The notes under the pieces were generated by a model. It was not told where the DNA came from and ran no database searches. It was given only the letters and a program-made list of their open reading frames with translations. This document shows, piece by piece, positions 1 to 11,186 of a DNA stretch of 64,000 nucleotides (the stretch's first letter is position 1; every line of letters starts with the position of its first letter). The translations under genes were made by a program, and so were the position numbers. Source of the stretch: Podospora bellae-mahoneyi (lineage: Eukaryota; Ascomycota; Sordariomycetes; Sordariales; Podosporaceae); the NCBI RefSeq assembly GCF_035222275.1, contig NC_085886.1:1674001-1738000 (forward strand), written 5' to 3'.

Positions 1-19
1 CGTCCCAAAAACACCCCCC

Positions 20-1998
20 TTACCCCCTCCTATACCCCCTCCCCGTGGTCTGCTGACTCCTGGCCCGCTCCAACTGGTTCTTAAACTCCCCAAACAACCC
101 CCTCACCTTCCCCCTTTCCACCCACCCCTCCACAATCTTATCCACCAGCTTATACTTCCTCTTCAGCTTCATCTTCTCCCTCTCCACCAATCTCGCAGGC
201 TGCATCCACCCCTCCGCCATCAGCTGGCTCTCCACCCAGTCCTGCAGCGCATGCTTCCAGTGTATCAACGTGTGCGCAATCTCTGCGTTGCCGTTGCACA
301 CCACCCCGACGTAAAACGTCTTCTCTTCGGGGGCGATGGTGTTCCCGTCTTCGTCCATGTCGTAAGATTCGGATTGGGACTGTGAGGAGGAACCGCTGTC
401 ACTCGGCGGCTCAATCGGGTCGAGAAAGTCCATCCCAAAACGTTTAACATAGGGGGTGCCAGAAAAGGAAATCGTCCACGTTGCTGGGTGACCTGACCGG
501 CCGCACGCCTCGCAGTTGGATCCAAAGATTGTCTCGTGAGCTGAAGCGCCGACTTCGATGGAAGTGTACTGCGGCCTGGCACGCAAGGCTTTGTAAAAGT
601 CAGGCTTCCACGCTGACGAGGTGAATTTTGAGCTGGCGAGCGCTCTGACCTCGTCGTCGAGTTTCTGCCAGCCGATGCGGTAGAGCTCGGCGGTCTTTTC
701 GGCGAATCCGGGGTTGATCTTGTTTTGGACTAGCCACTCGACGACGTCCCGGAAGTGCTCGATGAGCTTCTTGCGGGCGTGGTGGGTGAATTGGAGGGGC
801 ATTTGCATCAGGTCGTCCGGGGCACCCATGGGTGCATCGCTATCGTCTTCCACCACAAAGTCATCGAGGTCTTCGGCTTCGGCTTCGGTGCCCTCGTCGT
901 CGGAGTCGCCCTTGAGAGCTTTGAGCTTCTTCTTTTTCTTTTTCTTTTTCTTGTCTTTTTTCCTCTTCTTTTTGCCGTCAGGCTCTGACGGTTCGGGGGT
1001 CTCGACTTCGTTTTCTTGTTCGTCTTCTTCATCCTCGAATTCTGAAAGCGCGAGGTGGTCAGAATCTGTATCGTAGAGCGCCTTGCGTGGCTCTACATCT
1101 TCCTCCTCGTCTTCTTCCTCCTCCCCGTCCTCCTCAACGATCGTCTCACCGGCACGTCGCCGACGAAGCATCTCTCGCGCTTTTTCCTTCGCCGAAAGAG
1201 GCTTTCGTGGGGTTTGTGAAGACCGCAGTCTCGGGGTAGGTGCAACGACCTCTTCTTCATCAGAGTCGCTCTGTTGCTGTTTTACCGGTGAAGAGCCCCT
1301 ACGGATCAATCTCCGCTTCTTCACGGGCGAGGAGACCAAAGCCATGTCGTCTGAATCATCGCTATCAACTGCAAGCCGCCTCTTCCTGTTGACACGTGAT
1401 GAAACGGGCGTCACGATAGGCAAATCGTCTGACTCCTCTTCCGAATCCGCTGGAGCTTGCTGCTTTTGTTTCGGGGTAGATTCCTTCACGGGGCTTGGAG
1501 ATGCTGACGACGAAGAGATGGAAGCTGGCTTGTCACGAGATTTTCCCCGCTTGGTGTGCCGTTCATCCTCGTCATCGTCATCGTCCTCACTGATGAAGAT
1601 GGCCTTCTCCTTCCCTTTGGACGTTTGCCTGATTGAGCTGACAGGCGGCTCATCCTCGGTCGCAGACGAAGACTGGTCGAGCTCTTTGGGGTAGGCGAGC
1701 GACGGTCTTGACCTTGTCTTCTTTGCGCTGCTGAGTATGAGCTGGGAGGAAGTTATAAAGTTGCCACCTGGAGAAGAGCTGCTTGCGGCAGCGGAAGGAG
1801 GTGGTGGCATGGCGATCACGCTATTCTTGGATGGCGAGCCCTTGGTTGGAGTCGCTTTTCTGGGGGTTATCACGGCAGGCTTGACTCTTGGACGACCTGC
1901 GGGAAATATATCAGCGATTTTTTCTTTGGTGAGGAAGAGAGAAACGTACCTAAGGTGGCCTCCAGGGTCTGTTGTTTCTTTTTAGAAGGCTTTGCCAT
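20..1998 (-). CDS. DUF4211 domain protein, nuclear-type, acidic
   Basis: Two exons, complement(20..1896, 1950..1998), giving 641 aa. The 53-nt intron (donor GTACGT, acceptor CGCAG) joins a short first exon, MAKPSKKKQQTLEATLG, to the long second exon in frame. The first ~370 residues are low complexity: Ser/Pro-rich, with strongly acidic D/E runs and a long Lys/Arg tract around residues 320-345 that looks like a nuclear localisation signal. The C-terminal ~200 residues form a compact domain with cysteines in an N-C-E-A-C-G context, which I recognise as DUF4211, a fungal domain of unknown function. The acidic and basic tracts suggest a chromatin or nucleic-acid associated protein, but that is inference. 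Any PIP-box reading of the N-terminus (QQTLEATL) fails because the two aromatic residues are absent. The stop lies 20 bases from the window edge, so the 3' UTR is not visible. Confidence 0.85.
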
Positions 1999-3102
1999 TC
2001 GTAGAGCTGTGTTGCGCAGTTAGTTAGAGTTGTTGGCTGGCGGAAAAAGCAAGCCAGCTCGAAGTTCAAGAAAGGCTTTTGTAGTGGGTGAGCAAACAGA
2101 AGAATAGGCGTGACCCAGCGCCTTCTTCTTCAGCCCAAAATTGTCCCCATCAAGAAATTGACTTACCAATATGCCTGCCGTGGTCTTGATTATTTCTGAG
2201 ACAGGCGATTTTTGACAGTGATGCCGACTGTAGTCAACGAGTCTGAATGGCACCGGATTCTTACTTCGTCGCAACAAAAGTACAAGTGATGCCAGGGCCA
2301 GAGAAAAAGTGATGGCGATGTTGGCTAGGTAGCTCCGAAAACGGTTATAGTGGTGCAAGCAGATTCCCTGATGGACGCGTATAGCCGTGGCGTTGAGAGA
2401 ACGCGGTACCACGTGACCGGAAATTGAAAGTCTAAACTTGTAACCTTGTCCCTTTTAATATATATGCAAAAAAGCTCGAATTCAAACCATGTGCATGCGA
2501 CAACAACATTAAATATACGGTTCGGATCTATTCCTCAAGATTTCTTTTCTTCACAGCGATACCATCGAGCTGGTAAAACGGCTGAGGTTCTATTCATTTT
2601 CATAGTGTTTGCGCCTCCGAAAAAAAAGACGCACAACCAACTCCTGCTTCCCATGCTTTATAGAAATATACAAGCCCAAGGTTGTCCGGGTACACACCAC
2701 ACACGCTTCCACCCCTTCTCCCCTGCGTCCCTCCATCTTTGACCTGTCATCCATTCATTCGTCCCATCCCATCCATCCATCCATCCCAGGCCCTTTGTGT
2801 TTCCCAGCCGTGCCAAACATTCCACATTAATTAAACCCGGACACCAAAGCCAGCCAACCTTGCACCTTGTATCACCCCCCCAAGCCCCTCCCACCCATTT
2901 CTCATAGATGCTTATTATACCGAATGAACACCTGGCTCCAATGGAAAACTGGACAGGATAGCTCTAAAACCCCCAATAGTAGAATGTCAAAGGGGAATGC
3001 TCAAGATCGCGCCAGCACGCCCGCTTTCCCCGTGATTATGTACAGTAACTCGCACATGTATACTTTTTGTCGTTGCAAGCAAGGAAATCCCAGAGAGGGG
3101 AA
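1999..3102. other. Intergenic: DUF4211 promoter and LCB2 3' region
   Basis: This 1.1 kb stretch lies between two minus-strand genes. It should hold the promoter and 5' leader of the DUF4211 gene at its left end and the 3' UTR of LCB2 at its right end. Short open frames occur (for example about 2020-2412 on the minus strand), but none has recognisable domains or splice support. The stretch near 2730-2790 is a run of CATC/CCAT-type simple sequence. Confidence 0.6.
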
Positions 3103-5073
3103 TTATCTCAAGGGTACCTTGGCATCTTGTACACCGCGCGCCAGCACGTCCTCCAGCTTCCACCTTGGGGGCTTGATGACACCTTCCAGACCGTTGGCCT
3201 TGCGCCACTCCTTCTCCATCTCTGGGGTGACACCTTCCGGCAGAGGCTCCGCACCGCCAGCCAAACCGGTGGAGTACTTGATCTGGATAATGTCGCCAAC
3301 CTCGTCGCAAGCAGCAAGAACACGGTCCAGATCCTCCTTGTTGTGAGCCGAAGAGACGCAGAAACGGGCGCGGGAGCTGATGAGAGGAGTGGCGGGGTAG
3401 CCGACAACGACGACCGAGATCTTGCGCTTGAGCATCTCGTGACTGAAAGCAGCGATCTTGGCGGGGTGGTAAAGCATGATGGGAATGATGGGCGAGTCGT
3501 CGTGGCCGTAGACGATGTAGCCGAGACGCTTCAACCCAAGACGAAGGTAGCGAGAGTTGAAGGCAATGCGCTGGAGACGCTCCTCACCCTGACCAGGCGC
3601 AAGTTCGCCGGTGATGATACGGAGGGAAGCCAGGATTTGCATGAGAACAGAGGGAGCAGGGGATTCGCCGAGGAGAGTGGCGGCGTTTGTGCTTCTGAGT
3701 TTGTCGATGATGTGCTTCTCGGCAGCAACATAACCACCGTTGGCGCCGAAGGACTTGGTCAAAGTACCCATGAGGATATCAATCTCGGCCGGATCCACAC
3801 CGAAGTAGTCGCAAACACCGCGGCCGCGGGGGCCGAGGGCACCGATGCTGTGAGCCTCGTCGACATACAGGAAGAACTTGTACTTCTTCTTGAGAGCCAA
3901 AACACCGGGGAGATCCACCATGGTACCCTCCATCGAGTACAGACCCTCAACAGCAACGAGAATCTTCTTCCAGGGGCGGTGAGTGCGGGGCTGGCCCTGA
4001 GAAATAGCCTCGCGAAGCTTGGCCTCGAGATCGCCGATGTCGTTGTGCTTGAACGAGCGAATAACAGCGCCAGAGAGACGGGCACCAATGCGAATCGAGG
4101 CGTGGTTGAGCTCGTCAGAGAGGATCAGGCAGCCCTTGGACACCAGAGCAGGGAAAGAGCCGGCGTTGGTGACGAAACCCATGGAGAAGACCATGGCGGC
4201 AGGCTTGCCAACAAACTGGGCCACCTCGCGCTCCACCTCGACGGCAAGATCGTTGGTACCAGAATCAGCACGGGGGCTGGCAGAGCTAAGGCCATACTTG
4301 CGCACACATTCCTCCACCGCGTCGGCGCAGGGGCCGTCGGACTGGGCGAAACCGAGGTAGTTGTAGGAGCTCATGTTGAGGGTCTGAGTGTAGGTGCCAG
4401 TGAACTTGTAGGTGCGATTGAAGTCGTCCGACTTGCGATCCATGAGGGTGATGAAGCGGCCAGGAACACCGGTAGTAGGTCTGGCGAAGCAGTCGTCCAG
4501 GCGGAGCTTCAGTCTCCGGACGTAGAAGTTGTCAAAGTCATCATTAAGAGGCGCATATCCGTTCTGGGCCTTGAGGGTCTGGTAGTGCTTCTTGTTGCCG
4601 AAGCGCTTGCCGAAGAAGTCGCGAATATGGCCGCAGAAGATTAGGATTAGGTAGCTGAGATAGGTGGTAAGGACAAAGTAATAGGGAGGCTCATCCTCGA
4701 TCGGGGTCTCGAGCGGTTGCCCGAAGCTCTGGCTGACGTGTCGGTGAGTCGGATGAAGCAGGGGGCCAAACTGGGACGCGGCGCGCTCTTCCTTGCGGGC
4801 CTCGTCGGCCGAAGGAGGCTCGAACAGAGTGGTCGGGGGCTCGTCGAGGTGCTGCTCTCCGGCAGCGGCGGCCGAGAGGGAGATGGTGGGCAGGGACATG
4901 GCCGAGGGCGACGAGACAGACGACTGCTGTTGAGAATGCGATTGCTCCTTAGCCTTGGACGAGAAGAAACCAACGAGGCGGTTGCCCTTGGAGTGTGAGG
5001 CCCGTCGCTCCCCAGCCCTTTCTGACTGTGGCATACTGCTGGTCGAGAAAGGGTTTGTGAGCTTTCGCGGCAT
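3103..5073 (-). CDS. LCB2: Serine palmitoyltransferase subunit 2 (Lcb2)
   Basis: An intronless frame of 656 aa counted from ATG 5073. Lcb2 is the PLP-binding catalytic subunit of serine palmitoyltransferase, which condenses serine and palmitoyl-CoA to 3-ketosphinganine at the ER; it acts with Lcb1, not in this window. Visible family marks are a membrane segment near residues 110-135, the VDEAHSIG box, and GTLTKSFGANGG with the Schiff-base lysine at about residue 440. The C-terminal half is the usual alpha-oxoamine synthase fold. Two in-frame ATGs compete. The one at 5073 has T at -3. The one at 5034 (MPQSERAGERR) has A at -3 and would give 643 aa. The open frame continues upstream only with a GTG, which I reject. 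The first ~100 residues are Ser/Gln-rich and poorly conserved in kind. A 525-codon open frame on the opposite strand is a codon-bias shadow. Confidence 0.95.
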   Translation of the reverse strand: MPRKLTNPFSTSSMPQSERAGERRASHSKGNRLVGFFSSKAKEQSHSQQQSSVSSPSAMSLPTISLSAAAAGEQHLDEPPTTLFEPPSADEARKEERAASQFGPLLHPTHRHVSQSFGQPLETPIEDEPPYYFVLTTYLSYLILIFCGHIRDFFGKRFGNKKHYQTLKAQNGYAPLNDDFDNFYVRRLKLRLDDCFARPTTGVPGRFITLMDRKSDDFNRTYKFTGTYTQTLNMSSYNYLGFAQSDGPCADAVEECVRKYGLSSASPRADSGTNDLAVEVEREVAQFVGKPAAMVFSMGFVTNAGSFPALVSKGCLILSDELNHASIRIGARLSGAVIRSFKHNDIGDLEAKLREAISQGQPRTHRPWKKILVAVEGLYSMEGTMVDLPGVLALKKKYKFFLYVDEAHSIGALGPRGRGVCDYFGVDPAEIDILMGTLTKSFGANGGYVAAEKHIIDKLRSTNAATLLGESPAPSVLMQILASLRIITGELAPGQGEERLQRIAFNSRYLRLGLKRLGYIVYGHDDSPIIPIMLYHPAKIAAFSHEMLKRKISVVVVGYPATPLISSRARFCVSSAHNKEDLDRVLAACDEVGDIIQIKYSTGLAGGAEPLPEGVTPEMEKEWRKANGLEGVIKPPRWKLEDVLARGVQDAKVPLR

Positions 5074-7106
5074 CGAAACGGCGGGAAACAATAGAACCGA
5101 GTTATTCGTACTGGAGAATGAGTAAAACACCCTCGCCCTGCTGTTCTGCACGCACGCGCTGGTCGTGAGAGCTTGTTCGTGGTGTTGTTGTTTTCCGAGG
5201 TCAAACTCTCATCCGCGAGGACTGGCAGAACAAGAGACGTGAGGTTTGAGAAAGGAAGGGCTGGTCTGACAGGGCGAGGAATCTAATCAAGTGAGAAAGA
5301 AAAAAAAACAGACTCGAAGAGGGCGAAGAGAGACGGAGGCCAGGGGAACGCCTCGCCAGGAAATTACCGGTCGCTGGCGGATGCCCTGGAACCAGGTGTG
5401 GATTGGGGTGGTCTGCGCGCGCTGCTGCTAGCATCCCATCAGGGTTAAGTGGAGGGGCCTGCCGTGTACCTTGGCCACCTGGTAATTTGACCACGCCCTG
5501 CGGCCCCCTGTCGCTCACCAACAGCACCACACCTGCAGCACCCAACACCCACGGGTGATGATGGATCACCATCACCAACCCCGACCCACCATCGACCACC
5601 GACCATCGACCATCGACCCTCACCCTCCACCCTCCACCAGCCCAGTGCCCTTCCCGTTGCCGAGACGTCCGGTGCGCTTCCGGGGCTGACTGAGGGGGGT
5701 CATGATTCCATCATTATTCAGCTTTATCAGCTTCATCAGCGTCACTTGAGCACAGCGGGCTATCTCTACACCGGCCTCCTTCACCCTGCATTAGCAGCAT
5801 ATCCCAATTTGGAGATGGTGATAATACACGCTGTAAAAATCTGATGCTGGTCTGGTCTTGTATCCCGCCGTCCGTGGATCTCTTGAGGGCGTCCCGCCAA
5901 TCGGGCTCCTTGTTTGCCCGCTCCCAGTGGCACTCTCTCGTGCTGTCACTCCCAGAGCAGCATAGCGCCATCGTGAAGAGGCACAGAGAACCTCAGAAAT
6001 CTTTCAGGGTCAGGGTCAGGGCATGCTCCCAAGACAAAGACACCAACAAAACTGCAGTGGTTGGAGAAGATGGAGAACCCAAAAGGAAGTGGCATGACCG
6101 AACGAGCGGTGTACAGTTTTACAAAACAGTTTCCACTGGAAAGGTAACAAACCACCCGGCGGCGTCTGCCACCGTCGAACCGTTGATTGTACCACGGCAA
6201 TTGCGTCGAAATCAGATGTCTTTCTTAACGGCTTTTCCATTGCCCGAAACCCGCTGCGGGCTGCTTCGAACATCTTTTATCACATTGCCCATGTGGCAGC
6301 CCGCCAGTGTTACGCGTGTTTCTGAGACTAACTGAGGTGACAGCTGGGAGCGTCGCATGCGTTAATATAATTATACGCGGATGAGGTGAGCGGGCAGTGA
6401 TCGGTGAGCACCGCCGAATACTTCGGGGCTATAAAAGCTTGGGGAGGGGCTTGGTCTTCCCCAGGTGTACGCACTCTGTACTTCTCGCTCTACTCTCGGA
6501 ATCATTCTCCGGCAGAGAAATGCTTTTTTTGCTCTCGAAAGACAAGATCAAGGAAAAGACACAAGCTTAAACTTTTGGAGATGTCGTTCGAACATATGGA
6601 AAGTCAAAGCAGCCGCTGCGGGTTAAACAGACCGGTACCTGCATGAAAAGCTGCCGAGTGTGGAAGGGATGCCGCCGCTTGCATCATCCGTTCAGTGGCC
6701 CGACCCCCGACCTCCGGTTTGCGCTGCTTGTTGTCTCGCCTTGCTGGAGCTTTCTTCTCTGGTTATCCCTCGGGTGTCGTGTGGCAAGCGTCGGCTTTCG
6801 CCGGACTCGGTCCAGTCGTTTTAGGGTCGGGATCGAAGTTTAGAGAGAGAAAGAGAGCAACGCCAGGAAGAATCCGCGGGGCACTTTTCCATTCCCCGTT
6901 GCTGGATTCCCCCCATTGAGTAGTACATCAGGGTCATCAACAACTGTTTTGCTTCATCGTTCTCTTTGTCGGTTTCAAATTGTGGATTTGTCCAACACCG
7001 CCACTCCATTCGTTACTACACATTGTGTCGTTCCATCATATCGCCTTTCCAAGTTTGCCGGATATCCCCCAATTTTTTCAAGGAAAAAGAAGTGGTGGTG
7101 GACACA
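5074..7106. other. Divergent promoter region between LCB2 and acetoacetyl-CoA synthetase
   Basis: Two kilobases separate LCB2 (minus) from the acetoacetyl-CoA synthetase gene (plus). No open frame here shows a domain. Near 5575-5640 lies imperfect simple sequence built on CGACCATCGACC and CACCCTCC units. A TATA-like element at 6430 points to the plus strand. The last ~200 bases before the synthetase ATG contain no other ATG, which fits a 5' leader. Confidence 0.6.
6430..6437 (+). promoter_or_regulatory. Candidate TATA box (TATAAAAG)
   Basis: A TATAAAAG octamer in GC-rich surroundings, oriented toward the acetoacetyl-CoA synthetase gene about 670 bp upstream of its ATG. If used, the 5' leader would be long (over 600 nt) or contain an intron. 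The motif is short, so chance occurrence is possible. Confidence 0.3.
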
Positions 7107-9285
7107 ATGACGGCATCGGAGCTCTGGAGACATTCTGACCCTGAGGGGACCCAGATGTGGAAGTTTCTGCAGCACGTAAACTCCAAGTATGGACTGTCGT
7201 TGGCTGATTATCCCGATCTCTACAAGTGGTCAGTCGACAATGTGGCCGACTTTTGGGGGGACGTGTGGCATTTTGCCGGCATCAAGGCTTCCAAGCCATT
7301 TGATCAGGTGCGTTTTCCGTGTAAAGTGTAACCCCTGAATTGAGCCCCTGAATTGGTCGCCCATACCACCCTATCACAGAACCTCCGTTTCCTGTGTTTG
7401 CTAACAATGCCCTCAGGTCCTGGCTCCTGATGCCCCCATGTTCCCGAGGCCCGACTTCTTTGCCGGTGCCCGTCTGAACTTTGCCGAGAACCTCTTGTTC
7501 CCAGCCAACGCCGATGTCGACGAGGATGCCGTCGCCGTCATCACCGCTACGGAGGATGACAATGCGTTGACGGAGACAACATGGGCCGAGCTCCGCGATC
7601 AAGTACGCAGGTGCTCCAATGCTCTCCGTGCTGCTGGAGTGAAAGAAAACAGTGTCGTTGCTGGCTTCGTGGCCAACCACGTCCAGGCTCTCGTCGCCTT
7701 GCTCAGTGCTGCCACCCTCGGTGCGATTTGGACTGGCATCAGCCCTGACAGCGGCGTCAGCGCTGTCCTCGACCGTCTCGTTCAGATCCGCCCCCAGGTT
7801 CTCTTCTCCGACAACGCCACCATCTACAACGGCAAAGAATGGTCCGGCAAGGCTAAGACGCTCGAAATCGTCGAGGCTCTCAAGCAACACGGTCTCGAAA
7901 CCGTCGTCATCATCAAAGGCCTCCCCAACTTTGAGACCGGCCTCGATGAGTTCCGCAACCTGGGCGTCAGAGCAGAGGAGCATGACTCCTTCCTGTCTTC
8001 CTCTGCCGACCACCCTCTGGTCTTCACCCAACTTACCCCATCCCACCCCCTCTACGTCCTTTATTCGTCCGGCACCACCGGCCTCCCCAAGGCGATAGTC
8101 CACACGGCAGCCGGCACCCTCCTCCAGCACAAGAAGGAACTCTACCTCCACTGCTCCTTGTCCCCAGCCTCGAGGATGCTGTACTTCACCACCACCTCCT
8201 GGATGATGCACCACTGGTCCGTCTCTGCCCTCTCCTGCGGCGCCTCGTTGGTTCTCTACTCGGGCAGCCCCTTCAAACCGAACGGCTACCTCTCCCTCCC
8301 CATCCTCCTCTCCAAGCTGAAGGTAACCCACTTTGGCACCTCAGCCGCGTACCTCACCACCCTCGAAGCGAACAGCGTCATCCCTATTGCGTCAGAGCAC
8401 AACCTTGACCTTTCTCGACTGGAGGCAATCTACTCCACCGCCTCCCCCTTACCCCCCTCAACCTTTTCGTTTGTGTATCAAGCTTTTCCCTCTCGTGTCA
8501 ACCTGGCGAGTATCACAGGCGGAACAGACATCATCTCCCTGTTTGGGGCCCCCTGTCCTTTACTCCCCGTCAAGGTTGGGGAGATTCAGTGCGCGGGACT
8601 TGGGATGGCGATTGCGGTCATGGACTCGGCGTCTTCATCCGCCGAACCGGAGCTGGTCACGACTGAAGGGGAAGAAGGCGATCTGGTCTGTCTCAAGCCG
8701 TTTCCTTGCCAGCCTTTAACCTTTTTCGGCCCTGCTGGACAGGACAAGTACCGCTCTGCGTATTTTGAGAGGTTTGGGGAGAACATCTGGCATCACGGGG
8801 ATTTTGTCAAGATTCCTGACTCGAAAACGGGGGGGTTGGTCATGTTGGGGCGGAGTGATGGGGTGCTAAAGCCGGCGGGGGTTAGGTTTGGGAGTGCGGA
8901 GATTTATAATGTGCTGACGAGACATTTCGGGGGGGAGGTGGAGGACGCGATTTGTGTGGGGAGGCGGAGAGAGAGGGATAGGGATGAGACGGTTTGTTTG
9001 TTTGTTGTTATGAAAGAAGGGAAAGGGTTTGATGAGGGGGTTAGGAGGCGGATTGGGGAGGTGGTGAGACGGGAGCTGAGCGCGAGGCATGTGCCGGGGG
9101 TGATTGAGGAGGCGGGAGGGGGGGTACCGAAGACGGGGAATGGGAAGAAGATTGAGGTGGCGGTGAAGCAGATTTTGAGCGGGATGCAGGTGAGGACGAA
9201 TGCTAGTGTTGCTAATCCGGAGGCGTTGGAGTGGTTTAAGGGGTGGGCCAGGAGGGAGGAGGAGAGGGAGAGGTTGCCCAATTGA
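7107..9285 (+). CDS. Acetoacetyl-CoA synthetase
   Basis: Two exons, join(7107..7307, 7417..9285), 689 aa. The intron is 109 nt (GTGCGT donor, GCTAAC branch, CTCAG acceptor, phase 0). The protein belongs to the acyl-adenylate (ANL) superfamily. It activates acetoacetate with ATP and CoA in the cytosol, feeding ketone bodies or leucine-derived acetoacetate back to acetyl-CoA and sterol synthesis. The N-terminus has the ACAS-type lead-in (a WxFxxDVWxFAGI-like run) and RLNFAENLL. The P-loop-like SSGTTGLPKAIVH is near residues 283-296, followed by TTTSWMMHHW, typical of acetoacetyl-CoA rather than acetyl-CoA synthetases. The C-terminal PKTGNGKK supplies the catalytic lysine near 644. The length matches the family (650-700 aa). 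The ATG at 7107 is the first in the frame's likely leader. The last 400 bases are unusually purine-rich on the coding strand. A medium-chain acyl-CoA synthetase is the alternative, but the N-terminal domain argues against it. Confidence 0.92.
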
Positions 9286-9815
9286 TGGGGATGATGACCT
9301 GATGTAGGAATGGGCTGTTTTGATATTGTGTCTAGGTATGAATAGATTGACATTGAAGCAAATGGCTGGCGGGCTGTAGAAGGACAACCTCGACGGGAGG
9401 TTCAGAGAGCAATCAACTTGGGCTGGTTTTAAACTACACGTATGAAAATGGCATAGTATAAAAAGGCATGATTTGTTTTGGCAGGGGCCAGAGTTGTTCT
9501 GCTTGCTCGTCGAAACTCATCAAAATTAAAATCTAGCCATGCCACTCCCAAGCTGGACTTTGAAGCATTATCAATCCACATTATTGCTAGCAAAGCTTGT
9601 ACCTTGCATGTCGTATTCATAACCACCATTCAATCATAGACCTCATGACCCAAAGGAAAGATTATGAAAAGATTGACCCCTGGGAAAAAAAGAAGAAAGT
9701 TTTGACCACTACCCCCCGCTTATGCTCATCAAACACCAAAAACACCTCGTATACATTTTCTTTCATCATCATCAAGTCACTTTTACCCTCCCCTAAACCC
9801 CCCATTTTTGTCTTT
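9286..9815. other. Convergent 3' intergenic region
   Basis: 530 bases between two converging genes (acetoacetyl-CoA synthetase and the RRM protein). It should hold both 3' UTRs. I see no RNA gene, repeat or coding signal beyond an A/T-rich middle part. Confidence 0.6.
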
Positions 9816-11186
9816 TCACGCCCTCCCCCCCCTCTCCCTCCTACTCCCATTAACAATAACCGGCCGCCCCCTACTCCCATCCACCACCACCGGCGCCCCC
9901 TCTTCTCTCCTCTCCCCCCCACCATCACCCCCACCCCCCCGCCTCTCCCTCCTCCGCTCCCTCTTCTGCTCCTCCATCATCCCCTTGTTCTTCTTCCCAT
10001 CCCTCCCAGCAGGAATCCCCTCCGCCAACCTAGCCGTCAGCCCCCTCCCCCCAAAAGCAACCCCGTTCAGACAATCCACCGCCCCCATGGCAACCTCTGC
10101 CGACGAGAAGGTAATAAACGCCGTTCCCTTGGGTTTGTTTTCTCGGGACCTGGAACTGATAGGAATCTCGATTTGTTCTATAGCGGTGGAGTACGCTGGT
10201 GGGCAAAAGGTGGATAGCAAAGAAGAGATGTACGACTGGTCGAGGCGGCGTTTATCGAGGTTTAGCAAGATGATCTTGCGGTTTTCGAGGAGGATGAGGT
10301 CTGATGAGAGGGGGTAGGATAGGGAGAGGGAGGAGAACTCGTTGGTCAGGGAGGAGGAAGGGTCGAAGAATTCTTGGGGTGGAGGGGCGGGGTAGTATCC
10401 TTCGGTGGTGTTGCTGCCTGGGGGACCGGGGTAGTAGGTTTCCCCTGGGTTGGGGTAAAGGGTGGTGTCAGGGAAGGGCTGAGCAACGGGGAGGTCTTGG
10501 TAGGGGAGGGTGGTGGGGGGGTATTCTTGGGGGGTGGTGGTGTAGGCTGGGTAGGAGGGCCAGGTTCGGTCGGTGCTGTACTGGATCGGGGAGGTGCACT
10601 CTGAGTTGCGTCCCATGTTGTCGACCGGGTCAGGGTTGGTTGGGTAGGCGTAGTATGTGTCTGGGGCTGGCTGGGGGGCGGAGGGGTCTTCGACTACGCG
10701 GCCTCGTTGGTGGCCTTTGAGCATGATGGCGTGGTAGTCGTTGGGTGGGAGCTTGACGACGGTGGACTGGTCTCTGTTTCTGGCGTCGGCTTGGAGGCAG
10801 CGGTAGTGAAGGGTGTTGCCGTCTAGGAACTCTGTGTGAGGGTGAGTTTCGTTAGCTAGGACTGATATCAACAAAAGGAAAACACAGAGTGTTTACTGTA
10901 CGCCTTCTCAAAATTCTCCAGCCCCTTGACCCGGACGAAGCCCGCGGTCGGGTCATAGATCAGGCAAAAGTCTATCTCGCAGACTTGAGAAACAAAAGCC
11001 TTGAGATCTTTCCATGTTGTGCTGTGTGAGAACTGCAGGGAGACATCGGGGTTAGCCTCAGAGACAAGCCAGTTCGAAAAGGACTGCGGCTACATTTGCA
11101 ATAGTGATGTAATATAATCCAGTGATATTCCCCGGCGGGACTGTGACAAGAACCAGATTTTGGTGATGCGCTTGGCTGCGAGACAT
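9816..11186 (-). CDS. Two-RRM RNA-binding protein
   Basis: Three exons, complement(9816..10831, 10897..11032, 11094..11186), 414 aa. The introns are 61 nt (donor GTAGCC, acceptor TGCAG) and 65 nt (donor GTAAAC, GCTAAC branch, CACAG acceptor). The joins are forced by frame. Exon 1 ends ...YYITIAN and joins FSHSTTWKDLK; exon 2 ends ...FEKAY and joins KFLDGNTLHYR. Together they form an N-terminal RRM over residues ~10-90 that is spread over all three exons. A second RRM lies at ~261-348 (RNP-like KIILLNLD and GTAFITF). The linker is rich in Pro, Tyr and Thr. The C-terminal ~50 residues are an Arg/Gly/Lys-rich tail (RRERRGGGGDGGG). It is probably an mRNA-binding or hnRNP-like protein; the target is unknown. 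The name of the orthologue is not recognised. Confidence 0.8.

Noticed and set aside
1950-1998. A PIP box for PCNA binding in the first exon of the DUF4211 protein
   Set aside because: QQTLEATL has the Gln and Leu spacing but lacks both required aromatic residues.
2020-2412. A 130-codon minus-strand frame between the DUF4211 gene and LCB2
   Set aside because: No domain, no splice support, and it occupies the expected promoter and leader of the DUF4211 gene.
3067-4644. A 525-codon open frame on the plus strand, antisense to LCB2
   Set aside because: It mirrors the strongly biased codons of LCB2, has no domain and starts and ends without gene signals.
7282-8331. A 349-codon minus-strand frame over the acetoacetyl-CoA synthetase gene
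   Set aside because: Shadow of a GC-rich coding region, with no domain.
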